Assembly (NCBI RefSeq): GCF_963855985.1
Contig: NC_087099.1
Location: 13,484,001-13,548,000 of the forward strand
Length of the DNA stretch: 64,000 bases
Origin: Ostrinia nubilalis
Taxonomy: Eukaryota > Arthropoda > Insecta > Lepidoptera > Crambidae
Reading direction: 5' to 3'
Position numbers and translations under genes: made by a program. Shown here piece by piece: positions 44,696 to 56,110 of this stretch (position 1 is the first letter of the stretch; each line of letters begins with the position of its first letter). The notes beneath the pieces are model-generated. The model ran no database searches. It saw only the letters and a list, made by a program, of their open reading frames with translations, and had not been told where the DNA came from.

Positions 44696-46155
44696 TAGTG
44701 ATGGGCCGACTGGGTCCGTGGCCGAGTCCCCCAGTATTTGACGCACCCGTGGTGGACGCCCCCAATTTAAATAAATTTAATATCATTTTTTTTTCGGCTT
44801 TTGCACTAAGTACAGTCAACGAAAAAAGTTTCACAAGCTAGTTATTATACTAAACTATGCATGTTTGACGCTATTTATGCAATCTGGGAGCAAAATTTTA
44901 ACCCAAAACCAGCAGTAGTAAGAAACAAAAAACTTTTGTAGGAATTATTTTCATTTCATTAGATTCATTTTTGTGTTTAATTCTACTGGCCTAATAAATA
45001 TTTATTCGTTTATAAACATTTTTGTGCCTGACTGTACATTTGATTAAAAATTGCTTCAAATCGAATTTAACTGACCGGGGGCGTCGACCACGGGTGCGTC
45101 GAAAACTGGGGGACTCGGCCACGGACCCGGCCGACTATGGTCTTTGCCGACTAACCGACTAGCCGACTAATCGGTTTTCAAATTGCCGATTAGTCGGCCG
45201 ACTAATCGGCAATGCCGATCATTCTAATACCTACTTGTCCGAAGAATAATATCTAGATTTTCTCAAAGAAATATGAGTATCTAAATTCCTAAAGAGATGA
45301 ATATGACTTCTTGAGAAATGAGATTTATTTAATATGAGAAAAAATAAAAAGCAGCATTACAATCACCTAACAGTACCTAAGGTAGATGTCATAATTTTCG
45401 ACGGCGGAGGTGACAATATGATCGCCTCTTGCTGGGCTAGGATGCGCGCCGTGATATTATTGTTACTTACTTATCGACGTCAAAATGTATGGGAAAAATT
45501 GCGCTTATCACGCCACGCATTCAGGCCCATTGATTCCTCTCCACCATCCACGGTGATGGTCAGCGAGCTAGGGCGTGGGGGTACCCCTGCCTACATAACA
45601 CGGACTACCACCACCGTCGGATAGGGCCCGCCATACAGGTGGACAATTGCCGGGACGGACTGTGATAGTTGATGGCTTTGTCCGGATTCCCATAGTTCTT
45701 CACACTAAGGCGATCTCAGGGGTTATTTATGTGGGTATTCCTCATCCTTCCGATGAGAGGAGCCCCACATAATCCACCACTTCCCCTCAGGATAGGTATG
45801 CAATTCCATGCATTTTTTCCCCGAAAAAAAAGTGTCATAATTGTTATATGGACAAATTACATAAACTTTAAACATTTTTGATGATTTCCTAGTAATTTTA
45901 ACTAATCTTAACTTTGTATGAATTTAGACTGATTGCCAAAATTTTAAATCAGTTGAAACAATAGATAAACGCCCTTGGTCTACCTCATAATCATCTTGGT
46001 GATTATGAGTTTTATTTCATTCACATATTTAATTTTGTAATGCGCCGATTATAATCGGCATATTTTGCCGAATAGTCGTCACTAGTCGGCCGACTACAAA
46101 TGATGCCGAATAGTCGGCTTTCCCGACTAGTCGGCGACTAGTCGGCCCATCTCTA
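44696..46155. mobile_element. hAT-type element, 1460 bp, with nested MITE
   Basis: Ends tagtgatgggccgact and agtcggcccatctcta. An exact 8-bp duplication ataattat flanks both sides (44688-44695, 46156-46163). Sub-terminal regions are tandem gccgactaGTCGG-like repeats. A separate TIR element (44712-45128) sits next to the left end. The GC-richer part at 45390-45800 has no recognisable coding. Confidence 0.88.
44712..45128. mobile_element. Nested TIR element, about 417 bp
   Basis: TIRs begin gggtccgtggccgagtcccc and extend about 50 bp to gacgcacccgtggtc/ggacgccccc. A half copy is at 11840-11950. Confidence 0.82.
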
Positions 46156-47105
46156 ATAATTATTCCAATTTCTTCCATAAACTTTGATTTTTTGACGAAT
46201 TTCAATATTTAATTACTACATGTGATATATCATTGGAAAGAAGAAAAACTAGATATATTTTTAAGATCATTGGCAATCCATTATTCATTTTTTTTTCTGC
46301 TCTTTTTTGGCTGCTCGTAACTAGCTATCTAATCATTATCTGGACCTAAAATTTATTTTATTTGACTAAAAACATATTTTATATTAAGGCCGGGTAGCAG
46401 AGAAAATGGCGAAAATGAGGTTTTCATTTTTCATTTTTGAGGTACTAAACAGTAAAATTAAAGGCTAAGATTTTTATTGGGCATAGTTGAGGATATTTTC
46501 TAGGGCTATTAACGGATGGAAACACGATTTGATGAAGTTGACTCGATAGAATAAATTCCCAAAGTTACCTCTATTCGTTTTCTATTTATGGTTTTATTTT
46601 TAAAATAAGCTATTTGAGATTCTAAATCTTTTACTAAACTAAAGTTCAGAAATAACTTGAGGGCTTTTAACGGATGAAATTTTTATATTGCGTCTTATTT
46701 AGTTACTATGTTAAAAAATGTGAAAAAAATCGTCCATGACGGCTTGGACAATCTCAATCAGTCGCGCGGTGGCGCTTACGGAGGACGGACGCGTGTCAGT
46801 TTTTTGGCCGTGACAGTTCGCGATTTGTCAATATTTTTGACAATGATGACTTTGATGAGTCACAGTATAATAATATCAGTGTTACTGGAGAAAGCTTAAA
46901 TTTTTGATAATTAAGAATTATCAATTTTGTCTACCTATTGAAATTTAAATCGTTCGCATCCTTTTAAACAAAGACTCTACTCATGATACATAGTACATTC
47001 CTCAAATATGAGACAAAACCAATGAGTTAAAATTACATTTTAATAGTACCTACATACAATCGTCTTACACTCTTTAGAAGAGCACACTGACACAAATAAA
47101 TAATA

Positions 47106-48102
47106 AAAAATACTGTCTAAGGTCTGTAGCTAAAGGTCTAAGCTGTAAGATAGAAGAATCTTCTAGCCAAAGAGATGGCAGATGCAGCAGATGTCAACGG
47201 ATTTAAAACTGGAGTTCATATGACTCCTTGTAGACTTGAGTCTCTAGAGCGTCCCTTCCTCCACCATGCGTAAGAATGTTTCAAAAATACTGTCTAAGGT
47301 CTGTAGCTAAAGGTCAAAGCTGCAAGATAGAAGAATCTTCTAGCCAAAAAGATGGCAGATGCAGCAGATGTCAACGGATTTAAAACTGGAGTTCATGAGA
47401 CTCCTTGTAGACTTGAGTGTCTAGAGCGTCCCTTCCTCCACCATGCGTAAGAATTTTCACAAAAATACTGTCTAAGGTCTGTAGCTAAAGGTCTAAGCCG
47501 TAAGATAGAAGAATCTTATAGCCAAAAACATGGCAGATGCAGCAGATATCAACGGATTTAAAACTGGAGTTCATGTGTATCCTTGTAGTTTTGAGTCTCA
47601 AGAGCAGTGGTTCTTAACCTTTAAGTCATGAGGGACCATTTTACCAAATTTCTGTCTTGTCAGGGACCACCTCATAATCGGTCAAAACCAGTTTGACTGC
47701 AAAAATCAGTTAAAAGTGGTTTTGACCAAGGTGTGCAAGTGCACATCGTGGACCACTTGGAATGCCTCCAGGGACCACCAGTGGTCCGCGGACCACCGGT
47801 TAAGAACCACTGCTCTAGAGCGTCTCTTCCTCCACCATGCGTAAGAATGTTTCAAAAATACTAAGGTCTGTAGCTAAAGGTCTAAGCTGCAAGATAGACG
47901 AATCTTCTAGCCAAAAAGATGGCAGATGCAGCAGATGTCAGCGGATTTAAAACTTGGAGTTCATGTGACTCCTTCTAGACTTGAGTCTCTAGAGCGTCCC
48001 TTCCTCCACCATGCGTAAAAGTTTTCCAAAAATACTGTCTGAGGTCTGTAATAAAAGTCTAAACTGCAAGATAGAAGAATATTTTAGCCAAAAACATACT
48101 GT
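47106..48102. repeat. 177-bp tandem satellite inside the TTAA element
   Basis: Units start at 47106, 47283, 47461, 47853 and 48027 with aaaaatact(gtctaagg) and contain gatggcagatgcagcagatg and cttcctccaccatgcgtaag. The third unit is lengthened by a 208-bp hAT MITE. The last is partial. Confidence 0.9.
47605..47812. mobile_element. hAT-type MITE, 208 bp
   Basis: Ends cagtggttcttaacc and ggttaagaaccactg. 8-bp flanks ctcaagag and ctctagag differ at one base. Neighbouring satellite units show the uninterrupted site gtctctagagcgtc. Confidence 0.9.
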
Positions 48103-49445
48103 GGTTATAAAGGTGTACCAAGGGTACATGCTACACCTTTTTATTCGATTGTAAGAGTACTGGTTTACTCACAAATCCGTTTTATCTGATTTTCTGAAAT
48201 CTTTTAATTACACTGGGGTTTATCATTCAAATCAATGACTAATATTTGAACTAATTTGGAAATATTAAGGTCTATCATTGGTATTTTTTTCAAACTTCTG
48301 CGTTGAGCCATTTACGAGATCTGGGACATCACAAAACAAACAAACAAAGGACTAATTATCTGCTATACTCTCGACTCTCTAAAGCACAACATTTATAAAA
48401 ATTTTGCTGCGGTAATGCACTCCAGGTAACCGTGTGTGATGCTCATTGCTCATAGTGATTTTCGATACAGAGCCCCGTACATACGTTATACATAAATTAT
48501 GGAAAGAAAACACCCAGACCAATACAAACAAATATGTATGCAATTTTAGTATGATATTTTTATTTATTAATAAACAAAAAGACTGAACAAAATTGATGCG
48601 TGTACTGATTAATGTAATTAACTACATGCAAAGCTTTGTGAATTGCAACAACTATAATTTATTATTATTATCCAAGCTCTAAATAATCGCTACTACGAGT
48701 AACTGATCATAAAATGTTTTTCCAATCGCTCAAGCTCCAGAGGATCTACCGATAGGTCGGGTGACGTAATCTTGAAATTCTTTTAGCCGGCGCGGAACTT
48801 CCGGAAGGTCGGGTGACGCCACGCCTCTTTGAACCGTGTTTACTTTGGCAGTTATATTCTATATTTATTCGATTCTAAAATATAGTCCCAAAAATTTTGA
48901 AAGTTGTTTTAATTTGTATTACTTGGATATGATTTGTATTAGAAAGTGCTATGAGTGTGACGCTTGAACGGAAGGAAGTCAACCTAACCTAACCAACTGC
49001 GTATTTCTAAACTGCGTATTTCTATACTGTGTAGCCGCGAGAGCTCTTTGGCGCGCTGTCTTCGGCGAAGTATTGCGCGCGCAGATTTTGACAGCGCGAA
49101 ATACCTACTTTAGCAGAAATACCAAGCCTTAATACGAAATAAAAAAATCGGTTGAAAACGCGAGAAAAAAAATTGAATCAGTTTTTAGGTAAAATTTCGG
49201 AAAAAAATTACAAAAACAAAAATATCATTTAAAAAAAAGTAGCTCACTTAGGGTCAAATGGGTGAACTTGTATTCTTAAAATGACCTTACCTATACACCC
49301 ACGAAGTTTGTCTAACCGTCCGCCAAACACCATGTAGATCTTGTGATCTCGAAGTTTAATCTGAAAAGAAAAAAGATAAGCTTGTTTTCAAAGGCTATGA
49401 CAATGAGTTTTCTTCAACTGCTAATATATACCTTGGTTTTTACAG

Positions 49446-49687
49446 AAATCGCGTACGAATTCATACCGTCAACGCATAGCAAAAGGGATGTCCTTGTGGT
49501 AGAAAACTATACTTTCTACCAGGTAGCAGCCAGTCGGCGGTACTTCACTTGTACGAGACGAAGCTCTGCAAAATGCACTGCCAAGGTCCGCTTCGATGGC
49601 CATCAAAGGATCATCTTCTACGAGAACAGACACAACCATCCCCCACGACCACTCTTAAAAGTTAATGGAAGATACGTTAGACTATAG
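49446..49687 (+). CDS. mod(mdg4): mod(mdg4)-type alternative 3' exon, FLYWCH finger (plus 11)
   Basis: Acceptor cttggtttttacag, then AA, ATC, GCG, TAC: IAYEFIPSTHSKRDVLV. The core is NYTFYQ, RRYFTC, AKC and RHNHPPRPLL, ending GRYVRL. The last 40 residues equal those of the exon at 43029, and one extra codon (Ala) lies before the second Cys. The G of the turn (THGK) is Ser here. A TA-target transposon begins 6 bp past the stop. Confidence 0.88.
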
Positions 49688-49693
49688 GAAATA

Positions 49694-50879
49694 TCGTCAG
49701 TTGCAGGTTCACTTGGGGTAACTGACAAAATACGGTTTTTGAGTTAAATATACAGTTTTTCTTAGTTTTTTCTGCTCTTTCGAATGGTATACGTAAAAAA
49801 ATTCTAGCTTTAAAAAAATTACAATTACACGGACATTTTCAGGTGTGAACTTTTCAGATTTCCTTCACAATTTTGGTGTAACTGACATTGTAATAATTTT
49901 ACCAGGTTGAATTGGTGTATCTGTAATAATGTAAAAAATTTGCTACAAAACTTTGCAATTACACTGATTTGCTAAGGTTTATAACATGAAATAAAATAGG
50001 AATTTAGAAAGTGTTAAGACATATTACATTATTATTATACCAGCAGTATCAGTTAAAGAAGTTAAAGTTAGCTCAACAAAAAAAAATATTGCAATTGAGC
50101 AAACTATCCAGCCACTAGGCGTCACTGCGCGTTGCTAACATTAACCTGTTGTTACTCTGTTACTTTTACTGTTGTAGTACTCATGACCTTAATTTAACAT
50201 TGCTCTAAAGAGGTGGGAAATTAAATCCATTTTGTTTTCAGTTTAAGTTGCCCCGTAGAGCTAAATACGGTATTGGTAAGTCAAAGCTTAAAAAAATATT
50301 CAAATTAATTAGTTTCACAGTAATACTTTAGTAATTTCAATATTTCTGTCTTAAAAAAATTAAACACACATATTTTCTTGATTTTCGTGGCTTTTTTAAC
50401 ATTTTTTAATGAATAAAATAAAAGTTATTTCTAATAAAATTTGAAAAAAAAAATAAAGAAAACGACAAAATTTTATTTTTTTCATGAATTCTCTTATTTT
50501 TTAATACTTTTACATAAATTATACAGCAACTAAGTAACCAAATCCCAGAAAATCATCAAATTAATGTAACTTTGGGCAGTACTTACACCAATTTGACCTG
50601 TGTTTTTTCCAAAAGTGTGGTCTAAAATTAGTGTAACTGTCAAAAGTACAAAAATACATTGGTGTAACTGCAATTTATTTCCTTAACTAAGACATATTAG
50701 ATAATTCTTTTTATTTAATCTAAAACCGCGTAGAATTCTAAGCATTTCTGTAAAAACAGATCCAAAAAAGGTTAAATAGGAAAAAAGTTATGTCCGATTT
50801 AAGACGAAAAAAAACTTTAAACGGCTCTACTGAAAAACTGTATTTTGTCAGTTACCTCAAGTGAACCTGCAACTGACGA
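49694..50879. mobile_element. TIR transposon, TA target, 1186 bp
   Basis: TIRs of about 50 bp start tcgtcagttgcaggttcact. TA flanks (49692-49693, 50880-50881). The interior repeats ggtgtaactg-like text several times. No transposase ORF. Confidence 0.86.
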
Positions 50880-50883
50880 TATA

Positions 50884-51348
50884 CAGGTTGGAATTTTGTA
50901 ATGCCACCTGGAGGGAAAGTACTCTTAATACTGTAGATAGAATTTTTTCCTCAAAGAAAACATTCTTTTATTTTTGAAAAGAAATGGAACTGCATTCAAA
51001 TATTTACAAAAATTTGCTTGTTACTCCCGGGAATCGAACCAACTAAAATCTGTTAAAAATTTCACCCTGTATTTTTATTGCATGGATCGTTAGGGTTAAG
51101 TTAAGGATGATCTCTAACAAACTTGATAAATCAAATGAAAGGAAATCCATGAAATCTTAAATTATTTTAATTATTTACAGAAAATTTTATGGTATGGTGG
51201 TAAATTTTCAAAAAAATTTGGAAATCTTTAATGCAGTTCTCTTTTTTTTTTCAAAAATAAAGGAATGTTTTCTTTGAGTAGAATTTTCTATCTACAATAC
51301 TAAGAGTAGGTACTTTCCCTCCAGGTGGCATTACAAAATTCCACCCTG
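50884..51348. mobile_element. TIR transposon, TA target, 465 bp
   Basis: TIRs cagggtggaattttgtaatg (left end caggttgg) run about 90 bp as mirrored arms (agtactcttaatactgtaga and its complement). TA at 50882-50883 and 51349-51350. It is inserted directly beside the previous element. Confidence 0.86.
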
Positions 51349-51743
51349 TATATAGGTTCCGCTCTACCTGTTTGTCACTGCCACTCATACTGATAACTCA
51401 TTTTGCTAAAAAATGGAAACATCGCAAACTACGGACATGCGGACAGTGAGTAGCCCCGCTGAAATGCACGATAATAAGGTGACATAATCAGTATTATCTG
51501 TGGTATTATTATCCATAATAAGTTATACAGGGTGTTTGGCGGAATGTTAGACATACTTCGTGGGTGTATAGATTTTTAGATAATTTCAGTTGATTCCATC
51601 AACTGCTAACCAAGTGCAGGCACCTATTTCTTTTTGTAAATAAATTTTCTTTCACCTAAACCTGGATATTACCTACTCATAAAAACATTGTAATTTCGTT
51701 TTATTTAGAAAGAAAAAAGAAATAGTTTAAATAAAGTATTTTT

Positions 51744-51857
51744 GTGTTTCACCATAAATCCCTAATTTTTAAGGAGTCACTTAAATGGTAACACCTAACA
51801 GGCATTTTGTTTTCATAGGGGTCACTTAAAATTTAGGGATTGATGGTGAAAACGGGA
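51744..51857. mobile_element. Second copy of the 41215 MITE
   Basis: gtttcaccataaatccctaa at the left and gattgatggtgaaaacggga at the right. The left terminal bases are missing. Confidence 0.75.
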
Positions 51858-51962
51858 ATTAGTCTCTCACTCGGTAAGTCACACTATCGTTTCTAAATAT
51901 AAGTAGACGTAATATCACAGAAAACTTCCTTCTAGATTGAAAGAGCTGGGTTATCATTTCAG

Positions 51963-52213
51963 CACTCCACTACGAGTTCATTCCCTCCACCCATGGCAAG
52001 CACTCCATCCTCAAGATTGAGAACCATACCTTTAACCAAGTGACGTCAGATGGGAGATATTGGAGCTGCTCTAAAAGGACTTCCACCAGGTGCAAAGCCA
52101 GAGTCCGTTTTGACAGCACATGTCAGAAAATTGTGCTGTATGATCGAGTGCATACCCATGAGCCGAGGAAAGTCCCGAAGACCAACGAAAATTATTTTGC
52201 TTTTAATTGTTAG
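51963..52213 (+). CDS. mod(mdg4): mod(mdg4)-type alternative 3' exon, FLYWCH finger without internal Met (plus 12)
   Basis: Acceptor ggttatcatttcag, then CA, CTC, CAC, TAC, GAG: LHYEFIPSTHGKHSILKI. The core is NHTFNQ, RYWSC (Tyr-Trp-Ser-Cys), TRC after SKRTS, then VHTHEPRKV, and a C-terminus NENYFAFNC before TAG at 52211. There is no Met in the frame, so start-based gene finding would miss it. An aataaa is at 52222. It is a paralogue of the exon at 54287 (same NHTFNQ and THEP/THEL). Confidence 0.86.
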
Positions 52214-52570
52214 TTGAATGCTGAATAAAGGGTCTGACTTACAAGTGGTACCACGACGCGACATTGTTTTAAATATTATTTGTTAGTTTTTAGAGTTTGT
52301 TTTTTGTGTGGGGGTTTTTAAAATTTTCAATTTATACATAAAACGAACCCTCCCCGTCACGAATCACACAAAAATAAGTTTAGATATTCTGTGAAGGTAC
52401 ATTGGTGACGGGCTCAGATCATCTTTCTATGATCTGAGGTGACGGGTAGCTTGATTAAACGGTCAATTACACAGTCCACTTTGATCACCTGGATGAATAA
52501 ACCGATTAAACTAATTTATTATACCACCACAAGTCATGTTCCATTTCTCAATCTAAAAGTAACTTTTCAG

Positions 52571-52809
52571 GACTATCCTACGAATTCATCCCTTCAGTTC
52601 AGGGGAAGCATCCTATCCTGGTGCTGGACAGCCACACCTTCAACCAGGTGACCTCAGACGGGCGAAACTGGTATTGTTCCGGGAAAACTTCGACCAAATG
52701 CAAGGCGAAAGTCCGTTTTGCCGGGAATAAACTAGTGTCTTACGAAAACTACCACAACCATCCGCCTCGTAATCTCATTAAGGTCAACGGGAAATATTAT
52801 AAAGTGTAA
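52571..52809 (+). CDS. mod(mdg4): mod(mdg4)-type alternative 3' exon, FLYWCH finger (plus 13)
   Basis: Acceptor aaagtaacttttcag, then GA, CTA, TCC, TAC: LSYEFIPSVQGKHPILV. The core is SHTFNQ, RNWYC, TKC after SGKTS, and YHNHPPRNLI, ending GKYYKV. The stop TAA overlaps an aataaa (52808), so the 3' UTR could be very short. Confidence 0.88.
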
Positions 52810-54286
52810 ATAAAGATGGCGGGTGAGAAAGAAATTGGTTGTGTCTAGGCCAGCTATTCAAAAGAGATTATTAGTTATAGAGAATTTGGAGTAAGGTAGA
52901 TAAAACAAACAACTTACAAGATTTCTTGCGCTCAGAAATGTCGTGTCAAACCGCGTCGCCAGAGTAGGTTTAACTTCCTAATTATTATACAAAGTAAGTA
53001 TGTAGGTACGTGTATATTTAAGCTTAAACATCCACAGAACACTTTGTGGATAGGAGTATAATTTCCAGTCGATTCAATGAACTGATAAACATGTGTACCT
53101 ACCTGTTTTTTTAAATAAACATTTTTAGAGTAAACATGGATATTATTTCGTTTGAAATAATTCAGTTTTATAATACAAGACGAGCTTTATATATTATAGA
53201 AAAAGACATAATCCCATCAAAAACAATACTTGTCAAAAAAACCAAGTCTCGCAACTCAGTTGTTCTACGGTATAAAAAGTTGTGAGATCCATGTAATACC
53301 AAGTCCAGGCCAGGAAATCTTTAACGTTTTACATAAATTATTGACTTGGCCATCGCACTAAATAATTTAATTTACACGTGTTTTCATGCGATGGCCAAGT
53401 CAATATATTTATGTAAAACGTTAAAGATTTCCTGGCCTGGACTTGGTATTACATGGATCTCACAACTTTTTATACCGTAGAACAACTGAGTTGCGAGACT
53501 TGGTTTTTTTGACAAGTATTGTTTTTGATGGGATCTCATTTCTTTTTGTATTTTGTAGACAGCAGTTATGTATCTAGAAAACTGGACCGAAATTTAAAAA
53601 TTTTACTCGACTTGGCTGGGACACTACCGTGCGCCTTTATATTTATATGGTATTACAAAGTTATTTAAGTAAGTTTAAGTAAGTAGTTAAAAATTTATAA
53701 AACTGGACCGAAATTGAAAAATTTTGCTAGACTTAGCGGTTGCACTACCGTGCCCCCAAATATTTTAGTTTTTCCTTAATTCATACACCAAACACTACTT
53801 ATATTCCAAATTTGAAGCTTCTAGGTCTGCTAGAAGTGCCTTAGAATTTTGATGATCGGTGAGTCAGTCAGTGAGTGACAAAATTAAGAAACTTTGACCC
53901 GTTATAATTCTTAAACTACTGGTTCAAATTGAATGAAATTTGAAATATACCGTGTCTTTACAATGCCTGCATAGCTAATGAAAATTCAGCCTTCTAGTTT
54001 TATCCACAACGAAGTTACAGGCGGTCGAAAATGGCCTCAATTGCTTCGAGAAAAGGATGGTACGGCCGTGCCGCTTTTTTGCTCGACGATAATACAAGAA
54101 AAAGACATAATAAAGAACATTTTGTAGAATTTTTAACCTATAGCATTCTGTGCTATAGCTTCACACCTGGTTGATCACACAGCACATTATCGTTTCCAAA
54201 TCCAGACGTAGGTATATCCGCAGAAAACTCTCTGCTATCCAGATTGAAAATCCAGGTTTTATAACCAGTGCAGAAATTATTTTCAG
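52810..54286. other. Intron with long palindrome and a repeat block
   Basis: Apart from the palindrome (53211-53534), 53575-53900 contains two similar blocks starting aaaactggaccgaaatt and a stretch cttctaggtctgctagaagt of a common repeat. No exon was found. Confidence 0.55.
53211..53534. repeat. Near-perfect palindrome, 147-bp arms
   Basis: Arms 53211-53357 and 53387-53534 are complementary almost base for base, with a 29-base loop (aaataatttaatttacac centre). Outer ends atcccatcaaaaacaatact and agtattgtttttgatgggat. Probably a foldback transposon. A transcript would form a long hairpin. Confidence 0.9.
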
Positions 54287-54543
54287 AAATCCATTACAAG
54301 TTCATTCCATCCACCCACGGCAAGCACTCCATTCTCAAGATTGAGAACCATACCTTCAACCAGTTGATGTCGTCAGATAGGAGGTACTGGACCTGCTCTA
54401 AAAGGAGTTCCACCAGGTGCAAAGCCAAGCTCCGGTTTGAAGACAACACATGTAAGAAAATTGTGCGGTACGATCGAGTGCATACCCATGAGCTGAGGAA
54501 CAAGAAGACCAAAAGTTGTTTTGGGTTTGTTAATGTTAGTTAG
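54287..54543 (+). CDS. mod(mdg4): mod(mdg4)-type alternative 3' exon, FLYWCH finger (plus 14)
   Basis: Acceptor attattttcag, then AA, ATC, CAT, TAC: IHYKFIPSTHGKHSILKI. The core is NHTFNQ, RYWTC, TRC, then VHTHELRN, and a tail with KTKSCFGFVNVS. The first zinc pair and the His pair are both present. It is the close paralogue of plus 12, and the tails (…FAFNC and …CFGFVNVS) diverge after the second His. Confidence 0.87.
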
Positions 54544-54992
54544 CACAAATAGTACCAGTAAGTATGGCTTATTCCACTATTCCCCGTTTTCAATCCCCGT
54601 CAACGTAATCAAAGTAATGGGGATTAATGAACTTTTTAGTTCATTATTCCCCATTACGTACCTACTAGTATTTATTATGAGGATACTTACCTACTTACCC
54701 CCTTTTCCATACTAAACGTTACTTTATAACACTGTTCAACGAGCGTGTAATTTTTATTAGTAAGGGGGTTATATTTAAAAACTTCAAGCAATCAAACTGT
54801 GTATGTAAATGACTAAAATATTAACGATCTCACTCAATAATCAACTTTATAAAATATGAAGCTTGGTGTTCTGTAGTCTTATGTCTTAGATAAAAAAATA
54901 TTAAATTGATGAACGCGAGCAATCAAAATTCGTAATAAATATCTGATAACAATGATTTCTTTCTTGTTTTCTTGTCGATAAGCTTATTCGCG

Positions 54993-55127
54993 ACGATCTC
55001 ATAAAGGCAGCAGTAAGCCAGTAAGGCGCTGGATGCAGGTCGCTACCAACCGGCCATTATGGAAATTGTTGGGAGAAGCCTATGTTTAGCGGTGGACGTC
55101 CTCTGGCTGAAATGATGATGATGTTGA
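54993..55127 (+). mobile_element. RTE-like LINE 3' fragment
   Basis: Contains gcgctggatgcaggtcgcta and gcggtggacgtcctctggct, then a tgatgatgatgttg tail. It lies in the intron before plus 15. Confidence 0.65.
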
Positions 55128-55178
55128 TGCAAAGCTTATACAAGTCAGAAAAGGCATGAGAAAGTTCCTTATTTTCAG

Positions 55179-55405
55179 GTATTGGCTACTCGTTCGTCCC
55201 TACACTGCACGGTAAAAACTATTTGCTCAGCATCGGCGGACACACCTTCAACCAAGTCAAGAGGAGCACCCGGTACTGGTGCTGTTCCCGAAGGATCTCT
55301 CGAGGGTGTCCCGCCAAAGTCACGTTTGACAAGTTCCAGAATGTCATCAATTATGAGTTGGCTCACAATCATGAGCCGAAAGTACCTTATTTGACACATT
55401 GTTAA
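55179..55405 (+). CDS. mod(mdg4): mod(mdg4)-type alternative 3' exon, FLYWCH finger (plus 15)
   Basis: Acceptor ttccttattttcag, then GT, ATT, GGC, TAC: IGYSFVPTLHGKNYLLSI. The core is GHTFNQ, RYWCC (a Trp-Cys-Cys version), RGC after SRRIS, and AHNHEPKVPYL, ending THC. The tail is short; no conserved GxY(V/I)(K/R) ending is present. Confidence 0.87.
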
Positions 55406-55787
55406 TGTATGTTAGGTTTTGTAGTAATGAAATTGCAGTATTATAAACTTATTATATCGCGTATTGTTTTATTATGTTACTGATTTGACGACGTTTTGAA
55501 TTTGATGATGATTTTGAAATGTCTTAATAAGCAATTTTAAAAATCAAAAATGTTATCGTTTTTATTAATAACATCAATAAATTATGTTAATTCGTATTAC
55601 ATTAAAATAAGTATCTCTTTGCTAAACGGTTCTTTTGAAATAATATTTTGTAATTTTGCAAGTAAGTTCCATTGATCTCATATTTATCTTTATAAATAAA
55701 TTTTTGTACATTTTACTGTGCCTTTTATTAGTCCTGCACTTCCCAGTTACATCAAACAAGATAAATCTTATATTGTATTGTTCGCAG

Positions 55788-56110
55788 ACACCACAGAAAC
55801 GGTGGAATACTACATAGAGGCAGAAGACGATGCGGACGATAGCGAAGTGCCGGTGTTCGTCGAGTCTGCTTCAGGACGACTGCTGGTAGAATACAAAGGG
55901 CATAGATACGGAAAAAGATACAAGTCCAAGCGAGGTACTCGGTGGGTCTGCTCCATCAGCCGGCAGTGCAACGCGTTCCTGCTCCTCAATCATCAGGATG
56001 AGATCATCTTGGGCAACACGGTGCATGAACACGAAGCCCCGACGCGGATTGACACGATGGACGAGGATCAAAACGGTAAGTCCGTGCATTTATTGAGATA
56101 TTCAATGTAA
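55788..56110 (+). CDS. mod(mdg4): mod(mdg4)-type alternative exon, FLYWCH finger with acidic lead and internal donor (plus 16)
   Basis: Acceptor attgttcgcag, then AC, ACC, ACA, GAA: TTETVEYYIEAEDDADDS, an acidic lead of about 25 residues unlike other members. The finger is GHRYGK, RWVC, RQC (shorter spacer), and HEHEAPTRI. The frame ends after NGKSVHLLRYSM at 56110. However, a consensus donor (aaaacg|gtaagtcc, 56074/56075) lies before that stop in phase 1. It would join directly to the acceptor at 56410. The exon may therefore be terminal or internal. Confidence 0.83.

Larger units (their letters stand above)
46388..49128. mobile_element. piggyBac-like non-autonomous element (TTAA target), 2741 bp
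   Basis: TTAA lies at 46384-46387 and 49129-49132. It shares both end regions with 27018-31179. The centre is different: a 177-bp tandem repeat (47106-48102). A degraded version of the left-end ORF (46708-46899) is cut by one base change. No transposase. Confidence 0.87.
43268..49445. other. Transposon nest between duplicated exons
   Basis: No mod(mdg4) exon is seen in 6.2 kb. Contents: RTE-like fragments, a MITE fragment (44305-44336), a hAT element with a nested MITE, a TTAA element with a 177-bp satellite, and short AT-rich spacers. The two flanking exons (43029 and 49446) are near-identical, so most of this arrived after they duplicated or was carried between them. Confidence 0.65.

Noticed and set aside
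45334..45624. 96-codon frame in the hAT element
   Set aside because: No recognisable family and it lies across repeat sequence; not called as a gene.
47106..48102. Regular repeats resembling a CRISPR-like layout
   Set aside because: Units are 177 bp and contiguous without spacers: a minisatellite in a eukaryotic transposon.
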